A DNA stretch of 64,000 nucleotides from Synaphobranchus kaupii (GCA_029718625.1 CM056391.1:7950890-8014889); one strand, 5' to 3'. Shown: positions 44,745-56,690, numbered from the stretch's first letter. Numbers and translations are program-made. The notes: generated from the letters alone by a model not told the origin.

Positions 44745-45334
44745 ATTTCAATATGTCAATGTGTGTGGGTGCATGTGGGGCCAAAAATACCACACGGTTC
44801 CATCTTGCAGGAAATTGGTTCCAGCCCGGCACCTGGTTTTCATTATGAAATCACCACTCTGCACTTCCTGTGTGGTGTCTCACACCCACACATGGAAGAT
44901 CCACTTCCTGTCTGGCTGCAGCACCTGACTCCACTGAAGGGCTCATGTCTACAGTTTAAAGCCTGACCTGGCTCCGACATGGACGCCTTCAAGATGTGTT
45001 AGGAACAAATAATTGTCGGACAGTGAAATGCCCTTATGGGGGATCCATGTAGTCACACACACATGTACGTACACACACTCATGCACAGACACACACAAAA
45101 CTAAATAAACCACAAAACGCACAGTTCTCGTTCAGACTGTTCTCGTTTTATTTTATTTTTTATTCTATTTCAGTAAATCATTTGCAGCTGGTGAAATCTG
45201 AGAGGGGCTTTTGTTGCGTCCTATGGAGGAACATGGGCAGAACAAGTGTGGTAGTTGAATTGGTCCAAAGAGCAACATTATGCATTTATTAGTGTAACCG
45301 TATAGAAAGAGAGAAGCTTACTTTTTACTCAGAA
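44745..45334. other. Unique sequence
   Basis: No gene is recognised. A CA patch is at about 45055-45100. Confidence 0.4.
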
Positions 45335-45406
45335 GTACAAGGTGAGATTTGAACCCCGCTCCTCTCACTCGTAAGCGAACGCGTTACCAATCAGCTAAAG
45401 ACGACA
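45335..45406 (-). mobile_element. tRNA-like SINE head (minus strand)
   Basis: On the minus strand, TAGCTGATTGGTAACG (A-box region, 45382-45397) and GGGGTTCAAATCTCACC (B box, 45341-45357) are spaced as in a tRNA. The anticodon arm does not form a standard 7-nt loop, so this is a SINE head or tRNA pseudogene, not a working tRNA. No tail hairpin is visible. Confidence 0.6.
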
Positions 45407-46000
45407 TCGCCGATAGCTAAGGATAACGTCGTTATTTTGACCCTGAGGGTTGCGTCGCCAGAGAGAGTGTTGTCACGGTAACCTGCTACAAGGCCTTCGC
45501 TTTACTGCACCTCACTGTGCTTACTAGCGAACTAGCCGAGCTACACCCGCTACATTAGCATTTAAAACGCCTCAGTTAGACTGAGCCACGTTAATGCGGC
45601 AATGCTGTTACAAACAGCCAAAACACAGACTAACAAAACCATGATGGCAGCCCTCATAAATCGGAGGAAACTATGGCTTCATGAAGGAAAAGGAACAAAA
45701 TGTGAAGTTACTGTGGAGAGAAGAGAATGGAGCGGACAGAAACACTGATGAAAGAGTGACTTCCCTTGCTTCCTCGACTCTTCATCTCTCCTCAGTGCTG
45801 CTGACAGCCCAACCTGGGGAAATTGATTTTGGGGAAAGGATGCAGGGATGCTTTTCAAGGAGACGGCAAGGAGATAAAGTTTGGAGGCATGCGGTTCTGT
45901 GGGGTGGAGTAGGAGGAGGTCGGGGGGGGGGGGGGGGGGGGGGGTGTAGCACTGTCAAGGAGGGAGGGGTTTTGTTTGTGGAATCTTTCAAGGGACTTCA
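45407..46000. other. Unique sequence ending in a 23-G run before the gap
   Basis: No gene is recognised. G-rich sequence at 45901-45944 includes 23 consecutive G at 45922-45944, 56 bp before the assembly gap. An apparent 287-codon open frame through this region crosses the unknown bases and has no value. Confidence 0.5.
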
Positions 46001-46500
46001 NNNNNNNNNNNNNNNNNNNNNNNNNNNNNNNNNNNNNNNNNNNNNNNNNNNNNNNNNNNNNNNNNNNNNNNNNNNNNNNNNNNNNNNNNNNNNNNNNNNN
46101 NNNNNNNNNNNNNNNNNNNNNNNNNNNNNNNNNNNNNNNNNNNNNNNNNNNNNNNNNNNNNNNNNNNNNNNNNNNNNNNNNNNNNNNNNNNNNNNNNNNN
46201 NNNNNNNNNNNNNNNNNNNNNNNNNNNNNNNNNNNNNNNNNNNNNNNNNNNNNNNNNNNNNNNNNNNNNNNNNNNNNNNNNNNNNNNNNNNNNNNNNNNN
46301 NNNNNNNNNNNNNNNNNNNNNNNNNNNNNNNNNNNNNNNNNNNNNNNNNNNNNNNNNNNNNNNNNNNNNNNNNNNNNNNNNNNNNNNNNNNNNNNNNNNN
46401 NNNNNNNNNNNNNNNNNNNNNNNNNNNNNNNNNNNNNNNNNNNNNNNNNNNNNNNNNNNNNNNNNNNNNNNNNNNNNNNNNNNNNNNNNNNNNNNNNNNN
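46001..46500. other. Assembly gap of 500 N
   Basis: Exactly 500 unknown bases. The round number suggests a placeholder size rather than a measured gap. Confidence 0.99.
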
Positions 46501-46726
46501 TTGTAGCTTTTAAAAACACATATGGAAAAAAAAGTTGGATTTAAGTCGTTGAAATTTAATCAGGTTCAATTTCATGCCCAGCAGTTTGGGTGGATAACAC
46601 TTACAGTAGCACACAAACACACACACACACAAAACAATCTCCTTTAGCTTGACTGTTCACTTCAAATATATTTTTAATTAAAAAAAAAAATTATCTATTT
46701 CCTCACTCAAAATCTCAATACTCAAG

Positions 46727-46730
<4 letters not shown>
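46501..46730. other. Unique sequence after the gap
   Basis: No gene is recognised; an A-rich run is at 46681-46690. Confidence 0.4.
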
Positions 46731-47612
<882 letters not shown>

Positions 47613-48220
47613 ATCATATCCTGCCCCTAGCCTCAGCAGGTATCTGCAGACTGGCTGCATGGGATTGGGAGGATGTCCTTATCTCTGTAATTTCACTGAG
47701 TGGGAGGTAGGGGGGTACAGTCTGTCTGACAAAATAACACCACAATAGGTCAAAGGAGAGAGAGTGAGTGAAGAAGAATAATTTCTTTATCTTTCGAGGC
47801 ATTATAGTTTATTGGAATGAAGCTGTGCACAGTTTGGACACAACTCACATTCAGCATGCATAGTTTAACCCAGGTAGTTCTTGCTGTTGTTTTCTTTTGT
47901 ATTTAATACTGGTCTCATTTGTAAAATATCACAAGTAACACCACAGTGCGGTTTTTATGAATTTTTTTTGGCTTGATGGTCAAGGATTCCCTGCCAGTGC
48001 CTGATTTAGACTTCTGTTGTAATTGATTTTTGTAGCCAATCACAGCTTCTGTACCACTCCTGGAGTCCTGGAGTTTCTGGTCTTTATATCAAGAATCATA
48101 TATTCATATATGCTGAAACATACACTGCAAGGGATATTCAATAAAAAATAAACTCCAACCAATTGGCTACACTTGTATTATGTCAAAGAAATTTAAATGC
48201 TTAAACTTTTTGCCAGGAGC
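47613..48220. other. AT-rich unique sequence
   Basis: No gene or repeat is recognised. Confidence 0.4.
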
Positions 48221-48302
48221 AACTGGAATTACAATAGAAATAGAGAACTACAATTGAAATGGAGAATTACAATAGAAATAAGAGACTACAATAGAAATAG
48301 AC
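48221..48302. repeat. Short degenerate tandem repeat (TACAATAGAAATA type)
   Basis: Four diverged copies of a unit resembling GAGAATTACAATAGAAATA, spaced about 19-24 bp. Confidence 0.7.
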
Positions 48303-48764
48303 GTACGATCCAGAGAATATGATTTTCTCAGGCCTACTTTTACTGTTGTTTTTGTTTGTTTTGTTTCTGTCAACATTTGAGAGTATTAATGACTGACTCT
48401 CTGTCATCAGTGTATTTATGTGATAATTGTCTGATTGATTGGGCACCGTGCTCAAAAGATTGATACAGTTGCTGATAGGATGTCGAATCATGTCATCATA
48501 TCGGATCAATTGTCATATGATTTCTGATGCCATAATCATATTAAGATAAGAATGAAAGTCTCTCTGACAGCGAGACTGGCTACAAAGAAATGCCCCGTCT
48601 GTCATCCAAAATGTTGACACTTTTGAAATATGCCAATAAATTGTGAATTTTGTAAGACACAAATTGAGCAGGAGCCTTGATATGTTTATGACTGATGGTA
48701 AAATGGTGTATCCCATTATGTCAGAGGGGTTGGTACACTTTCCGGAACAAAGAAAGGTATGAAA
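48303..48764. other. AT-rich unique sequence
   Basis: No gene is recognised; minus-strand open frames of 80-93 codons have no motifs. Confidence 0.4.
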
Positions 48765-49002
48765 AGTGTCTAAAAAGGTACTAATAATTGTCACGGGGGT
48801 GGTACACTAGAGCTACATAAAATTGCACCCCTAGCCAGCAATACATAATTAATTTGTACCTTTCTTGCTTGAAATGATACTTATTAGTACCCAAATAGAA
48901 CATTGTACTTTCAGGGGTACATTCAGAAAATCTTTTCCATAAAAAACAAAAATGTACCTCCATTGTACCTTTGTTTGTGTAGGAGGGTACAATGGAGGCT
49001 AA
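48765..49002. mobile_element. GGTAC-rich dispersed repeat, possibly a DNA element
   Basis: AAAAGGTACTAATAATTGTC, GGGGTGGTACACTAGAGCTA, ATTTGTACCTTTC, TTCAGGGGTACATTCAG and ATTGTACCTTTG give repeated GTAC palindromes and partial inverted symmetry. Similar sequence occurs as a dispersed repeat in fish to my knowledge, but neither ends nor family are clear. The minus-strand 84-codon frame is not credible. Confidence 0.35.
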
Positions 49003-50500
49003 GGGGAGGAGTGACTGTACCTCAGTGGTGCTCATCAGAAGAGCTGACCGGTTTACAGTGTCGGACCAACCAGGCTGAGTAATCTGCCCTGCCCTGGGGC
49101 TATTCAGACCCTGAAGCCCCGGGAGAAGGGAAAATTATCCCTCAGAGGACGAGCAGACCCAATTTGTGCCCCCTGCTGCCCACCCAAATTTCCCAGGGCA
49201 CCAGGACGATTGAGCTCAAGGGTACCCTCTCGGGAGGGGAGCTGTCTCTGGGTTCCCCCCCCCCAGCCCCTGACAATCTGCCCCCCAAGTGACCTGCTGG
49301 GGCAATGAGGGCCCTTCTATGCCCCACACTCTCATACCTCTTTTTTGTAATTGGGCTCAGTGGCGATCATATTGTGATTGATACCGCCAGTGTACCGTCA
49401 CTCTGTACCTCGGCTTGGCCTGATACCGCGGTCGTATCTACGGCTTGCCAACTTGCACAATCTCTCCCCGCGACTGCACACGCCCTCATTTCTCATTTTT
49501 TTTGTCGTTTATCGCCAAGAGTCAGACATGTTTTCCCTGTTTTTTTTCTTTTCCAGCGCTGTCTTTTTAAAAAAATGTTTCGTTTTTTTTTAAAAAGGTG
49601 TAATTATTCGCCACAAAAATATCCCCGCGCACACACACGGAGGCTGGTGCACCCGGCGCGTACAATTTAATTTGAATTCATTACTCTCCTCGTTTAATAT
49701 ATTCATGACTTTCAATTCCCTCAGCAGCCCTACCACCTGGAGTGCCTCGCCTTATCTGTGTCAGCCCCTCGCGCTGCCACTCGGTCCCGGGGGGGCCCAA
49801 GCCGGGGTTAGGGGGGCCCAAGGTCCCGGCCGTCATTAGGCTGCAGCGGAATGTGTCTGAGGGACCAGATGGGACCCCCCTTGACCCCCACACAACCCAC
49901 CCCCCCACCCCCACCCCTCCCCGAGCTTGCCTCTTGCCAGAGAATACTGAGAGTTGCCAGGAAGGATAACGTATTGGTTGGCAGAACAGTGAGGCAGAGA
50001 AAAATGGTGAAGCTCAACGCTGAACTGAAGATCAAGTCCAAAAAAAAAACCTAGTGTATGATACCGACTGCACAGAGGCCCATATTTTTTTTAAAAAGCC
50101 ACAAAATACGTGAATCTCCCTCTTCCGATGTGTTACGGATTCATTGGGATGAAGTGAGAGGAGCGCTGGCAAGCTGAATCAGGGGATAAACCTCTGTGGA
50201 GTTGCGGGTTCGAGTCTGAGTTCTGCCACAGAACAAATCATGGCCCCACCAGATACTCATGGCGTCATATTCTTTATGAGGTCTGTCTCTATTCTGTTGA
50301 CTTCACAATATTCCTTACTTGATGCATCTCATGAAAACGAATTACAGGCCAGGTACAGTACAGTTGCAACTTTATTCTCCACTCAGGATACAAGACAAGT
50401 TCATGTTTAAATGAACTTGTTTTTGTCTCCTGGATGAAATACTACCAATATATTGAAATACATCATCAAGATCAGAAAAGATATAGCAAAACTTCACATA
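49003..50500. promoter_or_regulatory. Unique sequence with candidate regulatory islands
   Basis: No gene is recognised. The block 49440-49720 has CpGs with ACAATTTAATTTGAATTC and TTTAATATATTCATGAC near 49660-49710. 49780-49900 is G/C-rich, with GGGGGGCCCAAG occurring twice (about 49791 and 49811). A-rich runs lie at 50041-50049. The enhancer idea is inference from motif texture. Confidence 0.22.
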
Positions 50501-50800
50501 TACAGTGCGCACAATAATTCATTGGGACAGTGACACATTTTTTATTACTTTGGTTCTGTACTCTAGCGCTTTGAGTTTGAAAGGATACAATGACAAGTGC
50601 AGACTGTCAGATTTAATTTGAGGGTATTTTCATCCATATCGGAATTATAGAACCCCCCCCCCCCCCCCCCCATTTTCAGGCATCAAAAAATATTGGACAG
50701 TTTAACATAATGTAGAATAAAGTAATCATTTTTAATATTTGGTCACATATCCTTTGCATGCCATGACTTACTGATGTCTGTGACCCAACGATATCAAAAG
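50501..50800 (+). mobile_element. Fragment of a fish DNA-transposon-like repeat
   Basis: ACAGTGCGCACAATAATTCA at 50502, ATTGGGACAGTGACAC, GATTTAATTTGAGGGTATTT, CATCCATATCGGAATTA and AAAAAATATTGGACAG form an order I recognise from a common fish repeat whose end reads ACAGT-GCATAA-ATTGGGACAGTGACA. I believe it is Tc1/mariner-like but cannot prove it. A 19-C run (50653-50671) has replaced part of the interior. No transposase frame survives. Confidence 0.5.
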
Positions 50801-51010
50801 ACTCTCCATGGCGCTCTTGTACAGAAGACAGGCTGCATGAGAGTGAGAAACCATGGCACTCCCATACGGAAGACAGGCTGTATGGGAGCTGAAGGGGCCT
50901 GACCCTCCCAGCGGTATGCTGGTATACGGCGGGAGGCGTGGAGATGGATCACGCTCTGAAATATGTAGAGATCTGATGGAAAAACAGGGGAGACGATCAC
51001 AGAATCTGAG
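50801..51010. other. Unique sequence with a short duplicated word
   Basis: CATGGCGCTCTTGTACAGAA near 50808 and CATGGCACTCCCATACGGAA near 50852 are about 44 bp apart, each followed by GACAGGCTG. This looks like a two-copy degenerate repeat. No gene. Confidence 0.5.
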
Positions 51011-51390
51011 CAGTGATATATCTGTCTGTCTGCATCCTCCTCCTCTTCTTCCTCCTCATCTCTGTCTCTCTCTCCCTCTCGCTCTCTCTCTCTCTGTCTC
51101 TCAATTCAATTCACTATGCTTTATTGGCATGAAATACATGTAGTAAATATGGCCAAAGCATTACAGACACATATGTATAAAAAAAAATTAAAAAATTAAA
51201 AATTAAATAAATAAAATAAGAAAAAATTTATATTGAGAGCATTTGGTTGTTAACTGCAGTATAATATAATATTGAACAGATAACACAGTGATTATATACA
51301 GTACAGGCTGGGTGGTTACTCACTGTCCCTCAGGTTGTGACAGTTCTCTCTCTCCCTCTCTCTCTCTCTCTCTATCTCTCCCTCTCTCTC
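51011..51390 (+). repeat. CT-rich tracts with CTTTATTGGCATG repeat
   Basis: The CT-rich tract at about 51060-51103 leads into CAATTCAATTCACTATGC and CTTTATTGGCATGAAATACA (about 51120) and TATGGCCAAAGCATTACA. A very similar piece is at 57856-57925. A-rich sequence and a second CT tract at about 51344-51388 follow. It is a dispersed fish repeat of unknown class. Confidence 0.6.
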
Positions 51391-51640
51391 CACCGCTTTG
51401 TTTGCCCATCTTGTGGCCCGCCACCGCCAATCAACTGAAAATATTAATGCAGCGTTTTTAATATTTTATGGGGGCATCTCTGCCGCTGATTGTGCTGGGA
51501 CACCAGTGACGACTTCAAAGGAGACCGGGGGCCCCCCGATGATCACAGAGAACAGGGGTTAAGGGGCAAGGGCGGGGAAGGTACTGTCAATCATCAAAAT
51601 CCTCATTTTGACAGCTCAGTCTATCTCCGGCACCTCAGAT
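51391..51640. promoter_or_regulatory. Candidate conserved non-coding element
   Basis: A sharply bounded unique block follows the CT tract: TTTGTTTGCCCATCTTGTGG, CCGCCAATCAACTGAAAATA, TTAATGCAGCGTTTTTAATA and TTTTATGGGGGC in sequence. It mixes a forkhead-like word, a CCAAT-like word and TAAT cores. No ORF. Among the blocks in this window it looks most like a developmental enhancer, by inference only. Confidence 0.33.
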
Positions 51641-52427
51641 TATATACCGTTAAAATCTAGATATAAGGCTGTTGTGTGGCGTTGACCAATAAAATTGCTT
51701 GTACCAAAAGAAATTAAGTTAGCTAATTAATTATGCGTGATATATTCCCTTCACAGCAGGATTCGGGTTGCTGGGCAGCATGAAAGGCCATTCCCGGGAA
51801 TGGCTTATTCATCAACATAAATAAATCAATGAATGAATACATAAATAAGAATCAAAATAAAACGTTAAGTGTTGATATATCAAGGCAACCGCTGCTATCA
51901 GGTCCACTGTCCCTTGTCAACCATTAAAGATGCACCACAGGACTAGTCGTGTAAATTTCAGCCCTTGAAAATGTTATATTAAAGCTTTACTTGTCATTCA
52001 TAAGTCTTGCATTACAGAATGAACATAGAAAATGCTTTAAACATCAATCCACAACATTTTTTATTGACAATTTTGAAATGCTACACATGGATACATAGTC
52101 TGCACATGCAGGGCATGTGAATGGAAATTATTGGTCTGTTACAAAAACCCAAATGCACAGAAATAAATGTGATTTGTTTTTCATATGCAAATACAGCATT
52201 AAACTAGTCAAAATACAATATGTATTACATAAATGATAAATAATACAACACAATATGTATTAGTACTACTAATAATATAAACAATCTCAGAGAATGCAAA
52301 TGACCGATAAGAATTAGTGAAAGAGTCGATTTGTTGCCGGTGGTAGAAATATCCTCCTTCAGTGGCATGTGCTTGTGCATACATTAATCACACTCTCACA
52401 CACCTCATACTCACTGATTCCTGCTGC

Positions 52428-52463
<36 letters not shown>

Positions 52464-52610
52464 ACACCCCTCTTCCATAAAGTGGGGAGACTGAAGACTG
52501 CCGTGTGTTAAGATGTTAATTAAAATGACACCACCACCACACGGGTACATTGGAGCCACACACACATATGTGCATATCAATGTGCAGCTGTTTATCTTAG
52601 ATTACACACA
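51641..52610. other. AT-rich unique sequence with a CA repeat
   Basis: No gene is recognised. A CA microsatellite is at 52432-52462. Confidence 0.5.
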
Positions 52611-52832
52611 TATACAAACCCCAATTTCAAAAAAGTTGGGGCAGTATGTAAAATGCTCATAAAAGCAGAAAGCAGTGATTTGTAAATTCTGTTTTACATA
52701 TATTTAATTGAAAACAGTACAAATAAAAGGTATTTAATGCTTTACCTTATCAACTTTATTCTTTTTTGTAAATATATGCTAATTCCGAATTTGATGCCTG
52801 CAATACGTTCCAAAAAAGTTGGGACAGCTAGG
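52611..52832. mobile_element. Teleost dispersed repeat with paired CAAAAAAGTTGGG motifs
   Basis: CAAAAAAGTTGGGGCAG at 52628-52644 and CAAAAAAGTTGGGACAG at 52811-52827 are direct, not inverted, copies flanking a 166-bp AT-rich interior (CAGTGATTTGTAAATTC, AAAAGGTATTTAATGC, GAATTTGATGCCTGCAA). The overall order matches a very common fish repeat, family not certain. No ORF. Confidence 0.6.
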
Positions 52833-52896
52833 GGCAAGAAAAAAAAGCCGACGCCCTTTTCCTTGTTGTCATAGTGCTGAAAAGGTGTCCTCCCAC

Positions 52897-53112
52897 GGCT
52901 CCTGAGTGGATAAGACAGTTAAGGTGCTTGGGATGACCTCAGGCAGAGCCCTCCAGCCTGGATATCACAGGTCCAAATCCGGGCTGCATTTACCTATGAC
53001 CGGGAGTCTACAGGAAGGGGACAGACCCTAATTAGATTTGCCTCCCTGGGTAACGCACTGGCACAATGCTGCTTGTCCCATTGGACCAATGCTGGTAAGA
53101 GTTAAGGCTGCC
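52897..53112 (+). mobile_element. Degraded tRNA-derived SINE
   Basis: GGCTCCTGAGTGGATAAGAC resembles the tRNA head, and GGTCCAAATCC at 52970-52980 is a B-box derivative. GACCGGGAGTC and the sequence after it match the body order of a fish SINE type that continues with an ACAATTGGCCC-like block, here decayed. No tail hairpin is visible. Confidence 0.55.
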
Positions 53113-53253
53113 AGAACTTTCCAGAAATTGTGCATACCAGTCTGCTATCAATCCACCACACAGTTACAGTTTTTTTTGAACGGTGTCTAATCTCTCTCAG
53201 ACATAAGTACATTCCTCACTTTATGCAATTTGTTTCGTTTCCATTTCTTCCTA

Positions 53254-53284
<31 letters not shown>

Positions 53285-53530
53285 GTCATCTCACTCATAA
53301 CATTTTTTTAAACAAAAAAAAGAAGCATGCAATTTACAGAAAATGTGGGATATAACATGGACAATTAATTAATGAACAACAATCTCACCCTTTTAATAAT
53401 ATGTAATAAGTAATATGCTACCTTGGGGAAAATGGTTAGATTCTTAACACATGATATAACCTTTAGCCGTTTGTTTTGTTTATTGCTGTGGTTTGGTTTG
53501 TACGGTGCGTTCATTTCTATTGGATGTCCA
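53113..53530. other. AT-rich unique sequence with a short CT repeat
   Basis: No gene is recognised. CT repeats are at about 53258-53285. Confidence 0.5.
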
Positions 53531-53537
53531 GTGTACA

Positions 53538-53593
<56 letters not shown>

Positions 53594-53703
53594 CTCTCTC
53601 ACCTTTCTTCGTTACTTACACTCTCCTCTCCTTGCTTCTCTCTCTCTCTGCAATATGAATGAAAATACATTTTCGGCTTATGTTTTTGGAACTGAGGAGA
53701 TAT

Positions 53704-53774
<71 letters not shown>

Positions 53775-53794
53775 GGGCGGCGGGGGGGGGGGGG
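53531..53794 (+). repeat. CT microsatellite, then GT repeat running into poly(G)
   Basis: CTCTCT repeats cover about 53538-53605; GT repeats at 53706-53772 run into a G-rich tract to 53794. Confidence 0.95.
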
Positions 53795-54100
53795 ATGCAT
53801 TATTAATCAGTCCCTTCTCTGTGTTCCTGGCAGTGAAGGCTCTCCTCCCTCGTTTAATGACTGAAAATGAGTGGTAATTATGGGCTGTCAGTCCGACCTC
53901 TCCTCCCATCCCCCACCGCTCGCTGCGTGCCGTGTGCCGACGCTTCCTCCGCGCTGCGCCGTGCTGAGGGCCGGCCTCGCCGCTCCGACACGCCGGGGTC
54001 CCCCTTTTTTCCCCACGCCCTCCGGGGTCAAACCCCGCCATGCCTGTCAATCTGCTTCTGTGACGTGCTATCCGTCACATGCTGCAGCAACACGCACACA
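53795..54100. promoter_or_regulatory. CpG-rich unique block with TAAT motifs
   Basis: GCATTATTAATCAGTCCC at about 53797, CGTTTAATGACTGAAAATG at about 53851, and GGTAATTATGGG at about 53873 precede a CpG-rich stretch at 53915-54025. The 176-codon open frame continues into CA repeats and has no domain. An enhancer or promoter is possible, unproven. Confidence 0.25.
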
Positions 54101-54138
54101 CACCTCCCTGTCTCAGTATTAATAACGCAGGCCGCCAT

Positions 54139-54177
<39 letters not shown>

Positions 54178-54210
54178 CCCTGTCTCAGTATTAATAACGC
54201 AGGCCGCCAT

Positions 54211-54243
<33 letters not shown>

Positions 54244-54285
54244 CCCTGTCTCAGTATTAATAACGCAGGCCGCCCTCACACACAC

Positions 54286-54320
<35 letters not shown>
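54101..54320 (+). repeat. Three-copy repeat separated by CA microsatellites
   Basis: A core of about 38 bp (CACCTCCCTGTCTCAGTATT then AATAACGCAGGCCGCC) occurs at 54101, 54173 and 54239, nearly perfectly conserved, with CA runs of differing length between copies and after the last. Confidence 0.95.
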
Positions 54321-54321
<1 letters not shown>

Positions 54322-55187
54322 CTGTGGAGAAACTCGCCCCCCGCCTCCCACCACCTCTGTCTCTGAAACGGGACGACAATGGATGCCGCAGTGGTAGAGA
54401 GGCGTCCCGCTGCACAACAAGCCATCCGTGTATTTTCAGCGCAAATGAATGCTAATGTTGCTGTTTGAGTGCGACATGGAGGAAACCAATCACCCACACG
54501 CTCCCCCCACACCCACACCGCGTGTCGGCTTGTCTGGGGCGCCCACTGAGTTTTTCAATGGCCCCGCACGTGTTGATTTTCTGAATCTTCGATGAAGGGT
54601 CCCTGTCTGTCTGTCTGTCTGTCTGTACCCCTCCCTCCCTCTCTCTCCATCCTTCCCTCCCTCCCTCCCTCCCTCCCTCCGCTCTTGGGCTAATCTTTAT
54701 GCAGTGGGTTCCTTGTCAGGACCTGCTGATGAATCTGTTTATGGGGTAGAGAGTGCTGATTTCCCCCGAGTGGGCTCTCTATCTCTCTCTCCACCACTCT
54801 CTCTCTCTCTATCTCTCTCTCTCTGTCTCTCTCTGTGTCACTCTCTCTCTCCCAGCCCGTTGGGGAGGGTGAGCCGGGTTTTGCAGCCAAGCTCACGCCT
54901 GCGTTGCAAGTTACTTAAAAAAAAAGATGAAGACATTAGCAGCAGCGTGTTGCTGTCTCCACCCCTGTTCACACTGGAATTAAGAGTGTTGGAGAGAGAG
55001 AGAGTAAATCCCACAGACATAGTACGAACGACCCCCTGCACTGCTTAGTGGAAGATTTGCACTGCTTTTCCCTGCTTATGAGGCAGTAATGAGAGCTCGT
55101 ACCTCAACAAAGACCACGCTGTCCCTTTTCCTTCCAAATGGGTAGTGTAATAAAGTGCGGTGTGTGCTGTTCACTATCCCTGTAACA
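54321..55187. other. Unique sequence with CTGT, CCCT and CT repeats
   Basis: No gene is recognised. (CTGT)n is at about 54603-54627, (CCCT)n at about 54652-54680, and CT-rich sequence at about 54775-54853. ATGGCCCCGCACGTGTTG at about 54558 holds an E-box, CACGTG. Confidence 0.5.
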
Positions 55188-55378
55188 CAGTGGTCCCCAA
55201 CCCTGTTCCTGGAGATCTAGCTTCCTGTAGGTTTTCACTCCAACCCAAACAAAGTGCATCTCATTCAACAGCTAGAGATCTCGTTAAGCTGCTAATTAGT
55301 AGAATCAGGTGTGCCAAATTAGGGTTGAAATTAAAACCTACAGGAGCGTAGATCTCCAGGAACAGGGTTGGGGCATCT
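55188..55378. mobile_element. hAT-like MITE
   Basis: Inverted ends are clear: CCCCAACCCTGTTCCTGGAG from 55195, and its reverse complement ending at 55373. Matching continues inward (ATCTA-TCCTGTAGGTTTT). The left end begins CAGTGGTCCCCAA, typical of hAT elements. Size is about 190 bp with no ORF of its own. The right-most bases are mutated and no clear 8-bp duplication was found. Confidence 0.7.
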
Positions 55379-55917
55379 TATTATTGTCTCAACTTCTTTG
55401 AGGTTTGAATTCAAAATTCGAAACCATCCGACGACAATATGAACCGGAATTGGAACGGTAACACCTTAAAGGACGGACGCAAATGAACAAAAGAGACAAA
55501 CAGCCCCTCCCGACGTGGCGTAGAGGTGACCGCGGAGACGGAGGATCTGCAGGTAGTTTCGAGCGCGAGCGAGAGTCGTGTGCGTTCTGAAGGTGCGCGA
55601 CGGCACGAACGCGCGGACCAGCTGGTCGCGCTATTCCCTCCCGGGTTTTAGAGCGCGGACCTGCTGTTTAAATTCCGACAGCATATACGAACCTCCGTCG
55701 GAGGTGGGGAAGGAGCCGCTATTATCAATTAATCTTTCCTTTCTTCCCCTCTCGCGGAGACTCGTGCCATATGGTTCCCTGTCAGCTACTGCTTTTAATT
55801 TACTCGTCGTGTCTGCAGCAAAACAGACCAACAATTTATCTGAATTGCTGATTTAATCAGGAGCTAGAGGAGCGGTGGAGAGCTACACTCCAACCATCAT
55901 AGTTCCCCTCTTTCGGT
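55379..55917. promoter_or_regulatory. CpG-rich unique block
   Basis: 55490-55700 holds many CpGs (for example GGCACGAACGCGCGGACCAG at about 55603). A 92-codon open frame over it shows no domain. It could be a CpG-island promoter, but no other signal supports that. Confidence 0.25.
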
Positions 55918-56225
55918 CACACACACACGCACACACCAACACATACATACAGACACGCACAAATATGTACATGCACATAGACACATACACACATTTATCT
56001 ACTACATACACACGCACTACGCACAGTTATATACATGCACGCACATAAACACATGCGTATATACACACGCACACATTCATAGCCTACAGACACACTCACA
56101 TACATACATACAGACACACACACTACACGCAGTTATGTACATACACACACATAAACACATGCGTACACACGCACACAATCATGTACACACAGACACACAA
56201 ATTTACATACACGATTCACACACAC
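55918..56225. repeat. Degenerate CA/TACA microsatellite
   Basis: CA repeats are interspersed with TACATACA, CACGCACA and ATGTACA words over 300 bp. Two segments sharing ATACACACACATAAACACAT suggest internal duplication (about 56039 and 56141). Confidence 0.9.
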
Positions 56226-56559
56226 ATTCCTTCTCTCTACTACCTCGCAGAAACACTGGTTTCCAGTGGCCTGCCTTGATTGCATGTGTGATAGGAATCC
56301 CACCAAGAGATGTTTGAATGCTTTTGACCCTGAAAATGTCATCGCCTGCCTATGTTGTACTTGTAAATAAATGGTATTCACAAATTAAATTTACTGATTG
56401 CTCAACAGCCTCTTGACGATTGAAGGAATCTTGATGGTTAAAGTTTGGCTATGTGTAAAGACGCATCTGCAGAGCTGAAATACTGTAGCCTGCTGCTCAG
56501 GTCTCCGAGACATGGACTTCCTTTGAATGTACAGAATGTACTTTATCAGTGTCCAGCAG
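56226..56559. other. Unique sequence
   Basis: No gene is recognised. Confidence 0.4.
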
Positions 56560-56690
56560 AGGTGGGCACCTCCAGTCTTGGAGTGGCCGGTGTGTATGCA
56601 GGTTTTTTTTCTGCCACCAGTTACCCTGGCTCAATCAGCAAGTTAGTCATATACACCAACTCTGATTCAGTCGTAGATCACAGGCCATAA
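56560..56690 (+). mobile_element. Half of a hAT-like MITE
   Basis: GAGGTGGGCACCTCCAGTCTTGGAGTGGCC-like sequence, then GTGTATGCAGGTTTTTTTTC, resembles the terminal part of fish MITEs of the GTGG-CAACTCCAG-CTGGAG type. The right end is not recognised. Confidence 0.35.

Noticed and set aside
45335..45406. A functional tRNA gene
   Set aside because: A- and B-box-like words are present, but the anticodon arm does not make a standard seven-base loop; SINE head or tRNA pseudogene fits better.
45681..46544. 287-codon open frame across the gap
   Set aside because: Most of it is unknown bases, and the known ends show no motif.
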